Below are positions 32,868 to 41,408 of a stretch of DNA of 64,000 nucleotides, one piece after another. A program made the position numbers and the translations under genes. Origin of the DNA: Sulfurimonas hongkongensis. GTDB taxonomy: Bacteria; Campylobacterota; Campylobacteria; Campylobacterales; Sulfurimonadaceae. Position 1 is the first letter of the stretch. The number at the start of each line of letters is the position of its first letter. The stretch lies in NCBI RefSeq assembly GCF_000445475.1, contig NZ_AUPZ01000002.1:62001-126000 (forward strand), given 5' to 3'. The notes under the pieces were generated by a model. The model saw only the letters and a program-made list of their open reading frames with translations, did no database searches and had not been told where the DNA came from.

Positions 32868-33785
32868 TTAAAACTGTGCTTGAAGAAATGGAATAACCTG
32901 CTTTTTACGGCTTAAAACTCCATCAAGCCACGCTTGTGAGTTCTCAAGTTTGCACTTAAATGCACGCTCAATTTTACTATCATCATCACTAATAACTAGC
33001 ATTTGAGAGCCTTCTCTCATAATGTCAGTGAGAAGAATGATAACACTATGAAGATTGTTCTGCTCTTTTAGTTTTTTCATATCTTCAAATAGGTCATTTT
33101 TAATCCCATCAAAAACACTCAAGTCAACCACTTCAAGTTGTCCAACTCCAAGCTTATCACTGCCCATAACAAACTCTTTATAGTCACGAGTATTTAGCTC
33201 TCTTGCACTAGCTCCTTCTACAGCTGATTTTACTATAAACATCTCCATGCCAAGGGCTTTATAATCCTCAATATCCGCTATTTTAGCTAACTCTTTAACT
33301 ACTTTTGTATCTAGTTTTGTACAAGTTGGAGACTTAAAGATAACGGTATCACTAAGTATAGCACACATCATCATCCCTGCTATATCTTTTGGAATATCTA
33401 TACCGTGATAATCATATGCTTCTTTTATAACAGTGTTTGAACTGCCAATAGGCCGTATCCAACACTCTAATGGGGTTGAAGTAGTTATATCACCTAGTTT
33501 ATGATGGTCATAAATCCCTAAAATAGTAGCCTCCATAATATCTGCTGGAGCTTGAGCTAGATCTGAGAAATCAACCAAGTAGACACTCTCTCCTGCATAA
33601 GAAGTTTTTAGTTCTGGTACATCAGCGCCAAACTTGTTTAGTATAAACTCAGTTTCAGGAGAAATTTCACCTTGACGAGTAGCTACACAATCTTCACCAA
33701 GTTTGTTTTTAAGATAAGCTAGAGAAATTGCTCCTACTATAGAATCAGAGTCTGGATTAGTGTGCCCAAAAATATATGTTGACAT
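32868..33785 (-). CDS. ppaC: Manganese-dependent inorganic pyrophosphatase
   Basis: Family II pyrophosphatase of the DHH superfamily, hydrolysing pyrophosphate and driving biosynthesis. The 305-residue protein has the metal ligands in FGHTNPDSDSIVGA (H8, D12, D14), VDFSDLAQ, the DHH motif GIYDHHKLGD and, in the C-terminal DHHA2 domain, the substrate-binding arginine and lysine region ending SRKKQVIPFLQ. RPIGSSNTVI is also typical. It has its own TATAAT box at 33814-33819 and convergently meets the FliL-like gene with 2 bases between stops. Confidence 0.94.
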   Translation of the reverse strand: MSTYIFGHTNPDSDSIVGAISLAYLKNKLGEDCVATRQGEISPETEFILNKFGADVPELKTSYAGESVYLVDFSDLAQAPADIMEATILGIYDHHKLGDITTSTPLECWIRPIGSSNTVIKEAYDYHGIDIPKDIAGMMMCAILSDTVIFKSPTCTKLDTKVVKELAKIADIEDYKALGMEMFIVKSAVEGASARELNTRDYKEFVMGSDKLGVGQLEVVDLSVFDGIKNDLFEDMKKLKEQNNLHSVIILLTDIMREGSQMLVISDDDSKIERAFKCKLENSQAWLDGVLSRKKQVIPFLQAQF

Positions 33786-33813
33786 TTATATTGACCTTTA
33801 AAAAATTTTTGTA

Positions 33814-33819
33814 ATTATA
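33814..33819 (-). promoter_or_regulatory. -10 box of ppaC
   Basis: Minus strand GAGTATAATTAC, 29 bases before the ppaC ATG, in the gap after the lipoprotein gene. Confidence 0.5.
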
Positions 33820-33841
33820 CTCTTAGTTTTTAAAGCAAAAC

Positions 33842-34279
33842 TTAGTTGCTTATCTTATCAACTTGAGCTACTTTGTTACCATCTTTTATGATTTTAACAC
33901 GATCACCTACTGCAATAAAATCACTTCCTTTAACAACAACTACAACCATCTCACCACTCTCTAACTCAACTGTAAGCTCTGCACCATTTGCTTTTCCTAT
34001 CTCTTTTCCAGCATATCCACCAGCTAAGCCACCGCCAAGCATTGCTAGAGTTGTTCCGCTTCCTCTACCTACGGTTGAACCTAAAACTGCACCTACAACA
34101 GCTCCCAAAAATGTTCCTGTGCCATTATCACTTATAACGACAGGTCTCTGTTTTATAACTCGCCCTATCTCAATACGCTTCATTTGCTTATAACTACTTC
34201 CATCATAAAGAGGACCCTTATTTGTTGCACATCCTACAAGCAAAAATAGACTCAAAACCGACATATAAAATACTCTCAT
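33842..34279 (-). CDS. Glycine-zipper outer membrane lipoprotein
   Basis: A 145-residue lipoprotein of the SlyB/17-kDa surface antigen type. The start is taken at the ATG at 34279 because AGGAG lies 6 bases upstream; a TTG two codons earlier falls too close to it. The signal peptide ends in the lipobox LLVGCAT. A glycine-zipper stretch (GTFLGAVVGAVLGSTVGRG and the following AMLGGGLAGGYAGKEIG) can form tightly packed membrane helices. The C-terminal beta domain carries ELTVELESGEMVVVV. Family members are thought to stabilise the outer membrane; that is not shown for this one. It is 12 bases from the nitroreductase gene. Confidence 0.8.
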   Translation of the reverse strand: MRVFYMSVLSLFLLVGCATNKGPLYDGSSYKQMKRIEIGRVIKQRPVVISDNGTGTFLGAVVGAVLGSTVGRGSGTTLAMLGGGLAGGYAGKEIGKANGAELTVELESGEMVVVVVKGSDFIAVGDRVKIIKDGNKVAQVDKISN

Positions 34280-34290
34280 AACCAACTCCT

Positions 34291-34920
34291 CTACTCTATA
34301 TACTCTACTACTTCATCAAAGCTTAATCTTATCTGCGAAGATTGCTCATTTACCCTATAGCCTAGGGGAAGTAGCATAGAGAGTCTAAACTTTGCTTTAT
34401 CAAGCCCTAAAATACTCTCAACAGCATCTTTATCATAACCCTCTATAGGACAAGAGTCAACTCCTTTAACAGCTGCCGCACTCATCATATTTGCCGCTGC
34501 AAATGCAGTCTGTTTTGCAGTCCAAGCGTAAATATTTTTATCACTACTTAGTGTATCTTTTAGATGATCTGCATAAAGCTTAAGATAAAATTCTAATTTA
34601 TCTTGGGGCATCTCTCGTCTTGCAAATCTTTTCTTTGGTATGCCAGATTCTACTTTTACACTCTCGATGCCAGCCAAAATTACAACTAGATGCGAACAAG
34701 AAGTTATCTGTACTTGATCCCAACAATGTGGTCTTAACTTTGCTTTTAACTCTTCGTTTGTTATAATTAAAAACTTCCAAGCCTCCATACCAAAAGAGGA
34801 AGGAGCACGTCTTGCAGCATCTAGTATAAACTCCAAGTCTTCTTGCGGAATCTTTTTTGATTCATCAAAAACCTTGCAAGCGTGTCTAAACTCTAATACC
34901 TCTTCAAATGTTTTATCCAT
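34291..34920 (-). CDS. Nitroreductase-family FMN oxidoreductase
   Basis: A 209-residue flavoprotein that likely uses NAD(P)H to reduce nitro compounds or quinones. FMN-binding segments are FRHACKVFDESKKIP with the conserved basic residues, AARRAPSSFGMEAWKFLII, and the C-terminal CPIEGYDKDAVESILGL and LPLGYR. The pattern matches NfsB-type enzymes. It lies 8 bases after uvrA, with the lipoprotein gene next. Physiological substrate unknown. Confidence 0.87.
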   Translation of the reverse strand: MDKTFEEVLEFRHACKVFDESKKIPQEDLEFILDAARRAPSSFGMEAWKFLIITNEELKAKLRPHCWDQVQITSCSHLVVILAGIESVKVESGIPKKRFARREMPQDKLEFYLKLYADHLKDTLSSDKNIYAWTAKQTAFAAANMMSAAAVKGVDSCPIEGYDKDAVESILGLDKAKFRLSMLLPLGYRVNEQSSQIRLSFDEVVEYIE

Positions 34921-34928
34921 ATTTTCTC

Positions 34929-37751
34929 CTATTCTTGCTCTAACTCTTTTATCAAATACTCAGCTGTATAACTCTTGGTTTTTTTATAATTTTCAATCAA
35001 ATCCTCAGGAGAGCCTTCGGCTATGATAAGTCCACCACCTGAGCCTCCCTCTGGACCCATATCTATAATCCAGTCAGCATTCTTAATCATATCTAAATTA
35101 TGCTCTATTATCAAAACACTATTTCCAAGCTCTACAAAATGATGAAGTACTTTTGTAAGTCTGTCAACATCCGCAAAGTGAAGCCCTGTTGTAGGCTCGT
35201 CTAAGATGTAGAGCGTTTTACCTGTATCTTTTCGACTCAGTTCTTTACTTAGTTTTATCCTTTGAGCCTCTCCACCTGAGAGTGTTACTGCATTTTGCCC
35301 TAAAGTAATATAACCAAGTCCAACATCAACTAGTGTTTTCATTTTTTGATGAATTTTTGGGATTGGTTTAAAAAATTCAAAAGCTTCATCAACACTCATC
35401 TTCAACACATCAGAGATATTTTTACCCTTATAAAAAACTTCTAAAGTCTGTTGATTGTATCTGGTACCATTACAAGTATCACACTTAACCATGATGTCTG
35501 GTAAGAAGTGCATCTCTATCTTTATCTCACCTTCGCCTTGACACTTTTCGCATCTGCCACCTTTGACATTGAAGCTAAATCTTGAAGTTGTATATCCTCT
35601 TATTTGTGACTCTTTTGTTTGAGAAAAAAGGTTTCTTATCTCATCCATCACGCCTGTATAAGTTGCAGGGTTTGAGCGAGGAGTTCTACCAATTGGGCTT
35701 TGATCAAGATAGATAACCTTATCAACATGCTCTAATCCTGTAATCTCAACACCTGCTACTTTGTTAACTTTTCTAGCATGATTTAGAAGCTCTCTTGCAG
35801 TTGGAAGTAGAGTTTGAAGCATAAGTGAACTCTTTCCGCTTCCGCTCACACCTGTTATACAAACAAAGTTATTTAAAGGAATCCTCGCACTCAAATCTTT
35901 AATATTGTTTATAGTTACATTTTTTATCTCTATATATTTATCTTGCTCTCGTCTATAAAAGTACTCTATTTTTTTTCTTCCATAGAGATAGTCTGAGGTA
36001 AGAGTTTTAGCTTTTCTTAGTTTATCTAGCGTTCCACTAAAGACAACTTCTCCACCAAAGTTCCCTGCCCCAGGACCAATATCTACAATATAATCAGCAT
36101 TTATAATTGTCTCTTTATCATGCTCAACCACGATAACACTATTGCCTTTTTCTTGCAAACTTCTTAGTGTGCGGATGAGTTTTTTTGTATCTCTCTCATG
36201 AAGTCCAATGCTCGGTTCATCTAAGACATATAAAACTCCAGTTAAACCACTTCCTATCTGTGAAGCGATACGAATTCTTTGGGCCTCTCCACCGCTTATA
36301 GTTCTTGCATCACGTCCTAGAGTAATATAGCCAAGCCCAACATCGTGTAAGAAGTAGAGTCTCTCTCTTATCTCATTTAGTATTGGCTGTGCTACTTGAG
36401 TATCTTGAGCATCAAAATGTTCAAAGTTTTTGGTATCTGCAAACCACTCATAAGTCTTAGAAATTGGCATATCTAAAATCTCAGCAATGCCTTTATCTCC
36501 TACTCTAACAGCCAAAGACTCTCTTTTTAGTCTATGAGATTCACAGATATTACAAGTTCTCTCACTCATATAGTCAGCCAACTCTTTTTCATCCTTGAAC
36601 ATGTCGTAAGCTATTTTTATGATGCCCGGCCAAATTCTTTTTACCTTATGGTTTTTCCAAAGAAATGTAACTTCATCTATCCCACCATGAAGTATCGCTT
36701 TTTTCTGATGCTCTGGTAATTCTGAGTATGGCACAGTTATATCTATATCATTATGCTCACAAAAACCTTTTAAAAATGTAAAGTAGTAACCCTTATTAAA
36801 ACCATAAACTATCTTTACAGCCCCTTTTTCAACAGGGAGGTCAATGTCTATTATCTTCTCATGGTCTAGTGCGTAGCGAAGCCCTAAACCATCACACTCA
36901 CTACAAGCTCCTTTTGGCGAATTAAATGAAAATGATAATGGTTCAAGAGGGTCAAAACTTATCTTACAGTCAAAACAAGCATTATGCTCGCTATAGTGAA
37001 TGTTACTCTGTTTTAGACCAAGCTCTTCGTGGTTTAGTATATCAATCTCAAGCTCTCCGTAACTCTCTTTTAGAGCCTTTTCAACATCAGCTGCTATTCT
37101 CTCTTTATTTTCAGCCTTTACTACAACTCTATCTATAACAACCTTGATAGTATGTTTTTTAGTCTTACTAAGCTCTATCTCTTCATCGAGTCTAACCATC
37201 ACACCATCTATCATGGCCCTTACATAACCTTTATGAACTAAAGATTCAAGCAAATCAGCATATGAGCCCTTTTTCTCACGAACAAGTGGAGCTAAAAGAG
37301 CCAGTTTTGCACCCTCTGGAAGCTTTGCAACTTCAACTATGATATCTGCTGCTGACATCTGTGAGATGACTTTTTGGCATTTATGGCAGTGCTGCACACC
37401 AACTCTTGCATACAAAAGTCTAAAATAGTCATAAATCTCTGTAATAGTCCCAACAGTTGAGCGAGGATTTTTAGAAGTTGTTTTTTGATCTATCGCGATA
37501 GCTGGAGTAAGTCCTTCAATCTTGTCAACATCAGGCTTTCCAACACGGTCTAAAAACTGTCTTGCATAAGAGGACAAAGACTCCATATACCTTCTTTGTC
37601 CCTCTGCGTAAAGTGTATCAAAAGCTAGAGTTGACTTACCGCTTCCACTAATACCAGTCATAACAACAAGGGAATTTTTTGGGATTTGTAAATTAATATT
37701 TTTTAAATTATTTTCTCTTGCACCAGTTATTGTTATAAAATCTTTTTTCAT
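34929..37751 (-). CDS. uvrA: Excinuclease ABC subunit A
   Basis: Damage-recognition ATPase of nucleotide excision repair. The 940-residue protein has two ABC modules: Walker A VMTGISGSGKSTLAFDTL near residue 33 and ITGVSGSGKSSLM near residue 640; signatures ISGGEAQRIRIASQ and LSGGEAQRIKL; and Walker B LYVLDEPSIGLH and LYILDEPTTGLH. Zinc-finger cysteine pairs are visible: CHKCQKV, CFDCKIS and, in the C-terminal finger, CEKCQGEGE with CDTCNGTRY. Length is standard. It lies between a TauE-type permease gene (10 bases) and the nitroreductase gene (8 bases). Confidence 0.97.
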   Translation of the reverse strand: MKKDFITITGARENNLKNINLQIPKNSLVVMTGISGSGKSTLAFDTLYAEGQRRYMESLSSYARQFLDRVGKPDVDKIEGLTPAIAIDQKTTSKNPRSTVGTITEIYDYFRLLYARVGVQHCHKCQKVISQMSAADIIVEVAKLPEGAKLALLAPLVREKKGSYADLLESLVHKGYVRAMIDGVMVRLDEEIELSKTKKHTIKVVIDRVVVKAENKERIAADVEKALKESYGELEIDILNHEELGLKQSNIHYSEHNACFDCKISFDPLEPLSFSFNSPKGACSECDGLGLRYALDHEKIIDIDLPVEKGAVKIVYGFNKGYYFTFLKGFCEHNDIDITVPYSELPEHQKKAILHGGIDEVTFLWKNHKVKRIWPGIIKIAYDMFKDEKELADYMSERTCNICESHRLKRESLAVRVGDKGIAEILDMPISKTYEWFADTKNFEHFDAQDTQVAQPILNEIRERLYFLHDVGLGYITLGRDARTISGGEAQRIRIASQIGSGLTGVLYVLDEPSIGLHERDTKKLIRTLRSLQEKGNSVIVVEHDKETIINADYIVDIGPGAGNFGGEVVFSGTLDKLRKAKTLTSDYLYGRKKIEYFYRREQDKYIEIKNVTINNIKDLSARIPLNNFVCITGVSGSGKSSLMLQTLLPTARELLNHARKVNKVAGVEITGLEHVDKVIYLDQSPIGRTPRSNPATYTGVMDEIRNLFSQTKESQIRGYTTSRFSFNVKGGRCEKCQGEGEIKIEMHFLPDIMVKCDTCNGTRYNQQTLEVFYKGKNISDVLKMSVDEAFEFFKPIPKIHQKMKTLVDVGLGYITLGQNAVTLSGGEAQRIKLSKELSRKDTGKTLYILDEPTTGLHFADVDRLTKVLHHFVELGNSVLIIEHNLDMIKNADWIIDMGPEGGSGGGLIIAEGSPEDLIENYKKTKSYTAEYLIKELEQE

Positions 37752-37761
37752 TTTTAAATTC

Positions 37762-38493
37762 CTAAATAAATATTCTTTGTATTAAATATGCTACAACTAA
37801 AAAGTAAAAGATAACAAGAAGTCTCTTTTGTAGCACAATACCAACCCTATCTTTTAAATGTATACCTATATAGACTCCAAATAGAGATGCCAATCCTATT
37901 GTAACTCCACTAAAAAAATCCACATGTCCTATCTTTGCATGAGAAATTAGTCCTGCAATAGATGAGAAAACCACAAAAAATAGACCTGCAGATATAGCTT
38001 TTTTTAGTGGTACATGTAAAAAACCAACCAAGATGGGAACAAGCAGTATACTACCACCAACTCCAATAGTCATACTAATTGCACCCAAAATAAAACCTAT
38101 AATAAAGAGCCAAATTTTGCTCACTTCTCTTTGAGGTAACTCCTCTTTTGTCTTGATAAAGAGTCTCATAAGGGCAAAGAGAGCAAAGGCTAAAAATATT
38201 ATCTCTAAAGTTACATCATCAAAACTAGAAGCGATATTTCCGCTAAGCAGAGCTCCTATAAAGCCACCAACACCGATAACACCAATCATGGCACTATCTA
38301 ATGTACCTTTTTTATGGTTTAGATAGCTACCATAAACAGAGCTAAAGACCATCTGAACTACTGCTATTCCTATGGCAATCTTTACCTCATAGCCTAGTAT
38401 TAACAGAAGTGGAACTAAAATTGTTCCACCTCCTATACCAAAAAAACCAGAGAGAACTCCAACAGTAGCACCAAGAAACAGTAACTCAATCAT
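37762..38493 (-). CDS. TauE/SafE-family membrane permease
   Basis: A 243-residue inner membrane protein with about seven or eight helices. The inverted-repeat signature of the family appears twice, as GFFGIGGGTILVPLLL near residue 17 and MTIGVGGSILLVPILV near residue 140. Family members are proposed to export sulfite, sulfoacetate or other organosulfonates, which would suit a sulfur-oxidising lifestyle, but the substrate is not shown here. It is the first gene of a transcript that continues with uvrA; a TATAAT box is about 25 bases upstream. Confidence 0.85.
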   Translation of the reverse strand: MIELLFLGATVGVLSGFFGIGGGTILVPLLLILGYEVKIAIGIAVVQMVFSSVYGSYLNHKKGTLDSAMIGVIGVGGFIGALLSGNIASSFDDVTLEIIFLAFALFALMRLFIKTKEELPQREVSKIWLFIIGFILGAISMTIGVGGSILLVPILVGFLHVPLKKAISAGLFFVVFSSIAGLISHAKIGHVDFFSGVTIGLASLFGVYIGIHLKDRVGIVLQKRLLVIFYFLVVAYLIQRIFI

Positions 38494-38517
38494 TAATAGC
38501 CATTAAACTTTTTTCGA

Positions 38518-38523
38518 ATTATA
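38518..38523 (-). promoter_or_regulatory. -10 box of the TauE-uvrA transcript
   Basis: Minus strand ATGTATAATTCG, 25 bases before the ATG at 38493. It is divergent from the cheX-like promoter at 38589. Confidence 0.5.
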
Positions 38524-38588
38524 CATCTAGTAGGCTTTATAGTTGTTTTATTCTAAAGAGTTTAATTTTGCTTTGAGATTGGATGAAG

Positions 38589-38594
38589 TATAAT
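38589..38594 (+). promoter_or_regulatory. -10 box of the cheX-fliN-fliO transcript
   Basis: AAGTATAATCAAG, 22 bases before the ATG at 38616; AAAGGG serves as ribosome-binding site. It is a sigma-70 type box; I see no -24/-12 sigma-54 pattern. Confidence 0.5.
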
Positions 38595-38615
38595 CAAGTT
38601 CAATAAAGGGCATAA

Positions 38616-39035
38616 ATGTTAAAAACAATAATAGAAGCTTCAGAAAATTTTTGCATTCATCAAATCCGTGTTGCTCACAGTGTTAGTGATGTTATACCTA
38701 AAAAGAGAACACTTATTGCTTACATAGATATACAAACGGCTGAACCTAAACAATTTAGAGTATATTTAGCATCAGACTTAGGTTTTATGCAAAGAGTCTC
38801 AAAAGTTTTTTTAGAAGAAGATGAAAGCGATGAAGAGACTCTCATAGATATGACATTAGAGACAACAAACCTTATTATAGGAAGTGCTAAAGTTCTAGCT
38901 CAAAATGCTGATAAATCTTACACTATAGCAACACCTCGCTTTGAGAAGGTAGATGTTTTTGACTGTGATTTTGATGAGGCAAAGACTATTAAGATAGATA
39001 GTGACGAGATGGTGTTAGCCATCAAGGAGATATAA
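38616..39035 (+). CDS. CheX/CheC-like chemotaxis phosphatase domain protein
   Basis: A 139-residue protein with the alpha-beta pattern of CheX. The helix motif TLETTNLIIGSAKVLAQ carries the E-x2-N-x3-G signature that in CheC/CheX/FliY proteins removes phosphate from CheY-P. The first strand pair (LIAYIDIQTAEPKQFRVYLA) and SDEMVLAIKEI at the end fit too. It is followed after one base by fliN. The link to the motor switch gene suggests a role in switch control or in targeting to the C-ring. The assignment is by motif only. Confidence 0.65.
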   Translation: MLKTIIEASENFCIHQIRVAHSVSDVIPKKRTLIAYIDIQTAEPKQFRVYLASDLGFMQRVSKVFLEEDESDEETLIDMTLETTNLIIGSAKVLAQNADKSYTIATPRFEKVDVFDCDFDEAKTIKIDSDEMVLAIKEI

Positions 39036-39036
39036 A

Positions 39037-39378
39037 TTGGCTAAAAAAAGTAAATATTACTATGGAGAATCTCAACCTCCCTATAATGCAGACAAAGAAC
39101 TCTCATGGATGAACTATAGTGGTCTTCTAGATATGGAAGTAGAGTTTATTGCAGATTTAGGAGAGACTGAGAAGACTATAGCTGAGATACTAGACCTAAA
39201 AAAAGATGCCATTATTGACCTTAAAAAACCAGCTGGAGAGAGTGTCGAGACCTATGTTAATGGTCGTATTTTAGGTAAGGGTGAAGTTATGGTTTATGAA
39301 AAAAACCTCGCTATTCGTATAAATGAGATACTAGATTCTAGTGCAGTTTTATATCATCTTTCTAAAGAGAGACTATGA
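39037..39378 (+). CDS. fliN: Flagellar motor switch protein FliN
   Basis: C-ring component that with FliM and FliG sets rotation direction. The 113-residue protein has the SpoA (FliMN_C) domain from about residue 35 to 110: DMEVEFIADLGETEKTIAEI, LDLKKDAIIDLKKPAGESV and VYVNGRILGKGEVMV-like order with LAIRINEI at the end. The start is TTG at 39037 with AAGGAG 8 bases upstream and no in-frame ATG near. Its stop overlaps the fliO-like ATG by 4 bases. Confidence 0.9.
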   Translation: MAKKSKYYYGESQPPYNADKELSWMNYSGLLDMEVEFIADLGETEKTIAEILDLKKDAIIDLKKPAGESVETYVNGRILGKGEVMVYEKNLAIRINEILDSSAVLYHLSKERL

Positions 39379-40253
39379 TTAGACTTCTGCTTATCGCTCT
39401 TCTTCCTCTAGTTTTAAATGCATCAAAAATTTTAAGTTATAACATCTATGATAGAACAGATAGAGCAGATGTTATGATAACTTTTGATACTCCTTATGAG
39501 GGTGTTATAAAACAGAGTGTTTCTAACTCCATCATCACTATAAAGCTAATAGATGCAAATATAGAGTCATTTAAGACAAAAAAACTATCTTCAAAGTTTC
39601 TACACTCCATCAGTATAACACCGATGTCAGGATATACTCAAATAGTAGCATCGGTTGCTCCATCAGTAGAACTACAAGCCTCTAAAACTTCTGATGCTTA
39701 CGGACTTAGACTAAGATTTCACTTAAGCACTCCAACTCCATCTACTAAAACAAAAACACCAGTTCCATCAAACAATCCTTTAGCACTTCTGCCAACTAAG
39801 CAAGATTCTGGCATGTCACAGAGTTACTATATAGTTATAGCTATTTTAATAATCGGTATTTTGATTTTGATATATCTAAAGAAAAAGATGGCGCCAAAAG
39901 AGTCTAAAACAAATAAGTGGACATACAACTCTTCAACACAAAACAACACTCAGATGCAGCGAACTTCTAAGGGCGATGAGAATGTCTCCATTAGATTTCA
40001 AAAGAACATTGATAGCTCAAGTAGTGTGGTTATGCTTGATTTTGGTGAGCAAAGTTATTTAGTACTTATGGGCTCAAACAATATTTTACTTGATAAGTTT
40101 ACAGATGATAAACCCTCAACTCAAGATGAGTTTGAGTCAATTTTACGAAATAGGCAAGAAGACTTAGACAAGCTTATAAATCCAAAAAAAGAAGCTAAAG
40201 AGCCACTACAAGCCTACAAAGAAAGAGCTGCTTCTATATCTTACGAAGCATAA
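39375..40253 (+). CDS. fliO: FliO-like flagellar export component
   Basis: A 292-residue protein with a signal peptide (IRLLLIALLPLVLNASK), a periplasmic beta domain of about 110 residues resembling an AMIN-type fold (SYNIYDRTDRADVMITFDT), one membrane helix (about 152-171, YIVIAILIIGILILIYLKKK) and a cytoplasmic part with SSVVMLDFGEQSYLVLMGSN, which matches the conserved FliO strand pattern. The large periplasmic domain is known from Helicobacter FliO. The position right after fliN, overlapping by 4 bases, supports the call. FliO helps assemble FliP in the export gate; fliP, fliQ and fliR are not in the window. Confidence 0.7.
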   Translation: MIRLLLIALLPLVLNASKILSYNIYDRTDRADVMITFDTPYEGVIKQSVSNSIITIKLIDANIESFKTKKLSSKFLHSISITPMSGYTQIVASVAPSVELQASKTSDAYGLRLRFHLSTPTPSTKTKTPVPSNNPLALLPTKQDSGMSQSYYIVIAILIIGILILIYLKKKMAPKESKTNKWTYNSSTQNNTQMQRTSKGDENVSIRFQKNIDSSSSVVMLDFGEQSYLVLMGSNNILLDKFTDDKPSTQDEFESILRNRQEDLDKLINPKKEAKEPLQAYKERAASISYEA

Positions 40254-40264
40254 GAGACTATTTT

Positions 40265-41398
40265 TTAGTTTCGCTCAAACTTTGCTCTTAGAAGCTTTTT
40301 TATCTTCGTTAGGCTCAATAGGCTCAGCTTATAACTATCATCCATCATCTTATTTATATGAAAGACTTCTGTTACGGTTATACCATAAGGATCTTTTTTC
40401 TCTTTAGTGACTTTTAGAGCGTCATTAAAAGAGTATAGATAGAGATTTTTACGATTTTTTTGTAAGTAGTAAGTTAGAACTATCTCGTCATTGTATTTTT
40501 TCTCTATTGCTACTATAACTCTCTGGTCCTCTTGATACTCACCTTGTAAATCTAGCAGTTTCTTAGCATCTTCTATATCTATGTAACCTATATAAAATTT
40601 ATTGTAAAGATTATGGTATCTCTGCACAGTATCTTTATATAAAAAGTTCATATCTAGTGTAAACTTTTTATGCGACCTTAGGGTCTTTGTTATCCATGAC
40701 ATAGTGTTGTAGTATCTAAATTGATAAAGTTTAAGAGAGTGTGCCTCAATCATCTTTGTAGAGCATATTCTTGAGATGGGAGCCAACTCTCTTGAGTCAG
40801 GATTTTGGATGTAATCTAGTACATCTTTTGCTGTGAACTCTTTTGTAAACCAAACTGTACAGTAGTCTGGAAACTGTCTAGTCCCAGTTGCACCCTCATT
40901 TAAAATAATGAGTGCTTTTATCTCATAATTTGGAAATATAGTCTCTAAGAGTGCTTTTTTCTTTCTAAGTCTTTTTCGCAGCTTTAAAACAGATTTTACA
41001 AGAGTCATCTCTACAAAATATAGCTCTTTATCTTTTGTAATAAACATAGCATCAAACTCGCTAATCTCTCTACTCTTTGTTCTATAAACAATCTGCTGTT
41101 TTTCACTTATAGAGAGTGTGTTTGCATGTGCCTTTTGTCTTCTTTGATGAAAACCTTTAAGTATAAACTTATCTATATTGTCATTTTCCTCAGCATATCT
41201 TAGGAGTTTTTCATAGATAAAATTTTCAAAAACTTCACCTTCAAAAGAACGGTATGAACTTAAAAACAGGGTATCTTCTTGATCTACTCCATCAGCTATG
41301 AGTGAGAGCAAATGATTTACATTATAATCATAGTGAAAAATGTTATCACCTATATCAATGTCGTCTAGTTTTTTTATAGATTTGCTTATCTCTAACAT
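40265..41398 (-). CDS. Unknown protein with PD-(D/E)XK-like motif
   Basis: A 377-residue cytoplasmic protein that I cannot name. Residues 50-170 follow the plan of a PD-(D/E)XK nuclease fold: a helix with G54-E55..E58 (SFEGEVFENFIYEKL), then SEFDAMFI with D116, and ELYFVEMTLVKS with E130. The usual catalytic lysine position is T132; K135 nearby could substitute. A very basic helix (RKRLRKKKALLETIF) follows, then a strand ALIILNEG. The C-terminal 200 residues show no motif I recognise. It lies 10 bases after dus at the end of the accD transcript, facing fliO convergently. Nucleic-acid processing is a guess; a dead-nuclease binding protein is possible. Confidence 0.6.
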   Translation of the reverse strand: MLEISKSIKKLDDIDIGDNIFHYDYNVNHLLSLIADGVDQEDTLFLSSYRSFEGEVFENFIYEKLLRYAEENDNIDKFILKGFHQRRQKAHANTLSISEKQQIVYRTKSREISEFDAMFITKDKELYFVEMTLVKSVLKLRKRLRKKKALLETIFPNYEIKALIILNEGATGTRQFPDYCTVWFTKEFTAKDVLDYIQNPDSRELAPISRICSTKMIEAHSLKLYQFRYYNTMSWITKTLRSHKKFTLDMNFLYKDTVQRYHNLYNKFYIGYIDIEDAKKLLDLQGEYQEDQRVIVAIEKKYNDEIVLTYYLQKNRKNLYLYSFNDALKVTKEKKDPYGITVTEVFHINKMMDDSYKLSLLSLTKIKKLLRAKFERN

Positions 41399-41408
41399 AT
41401 ATAAACCA

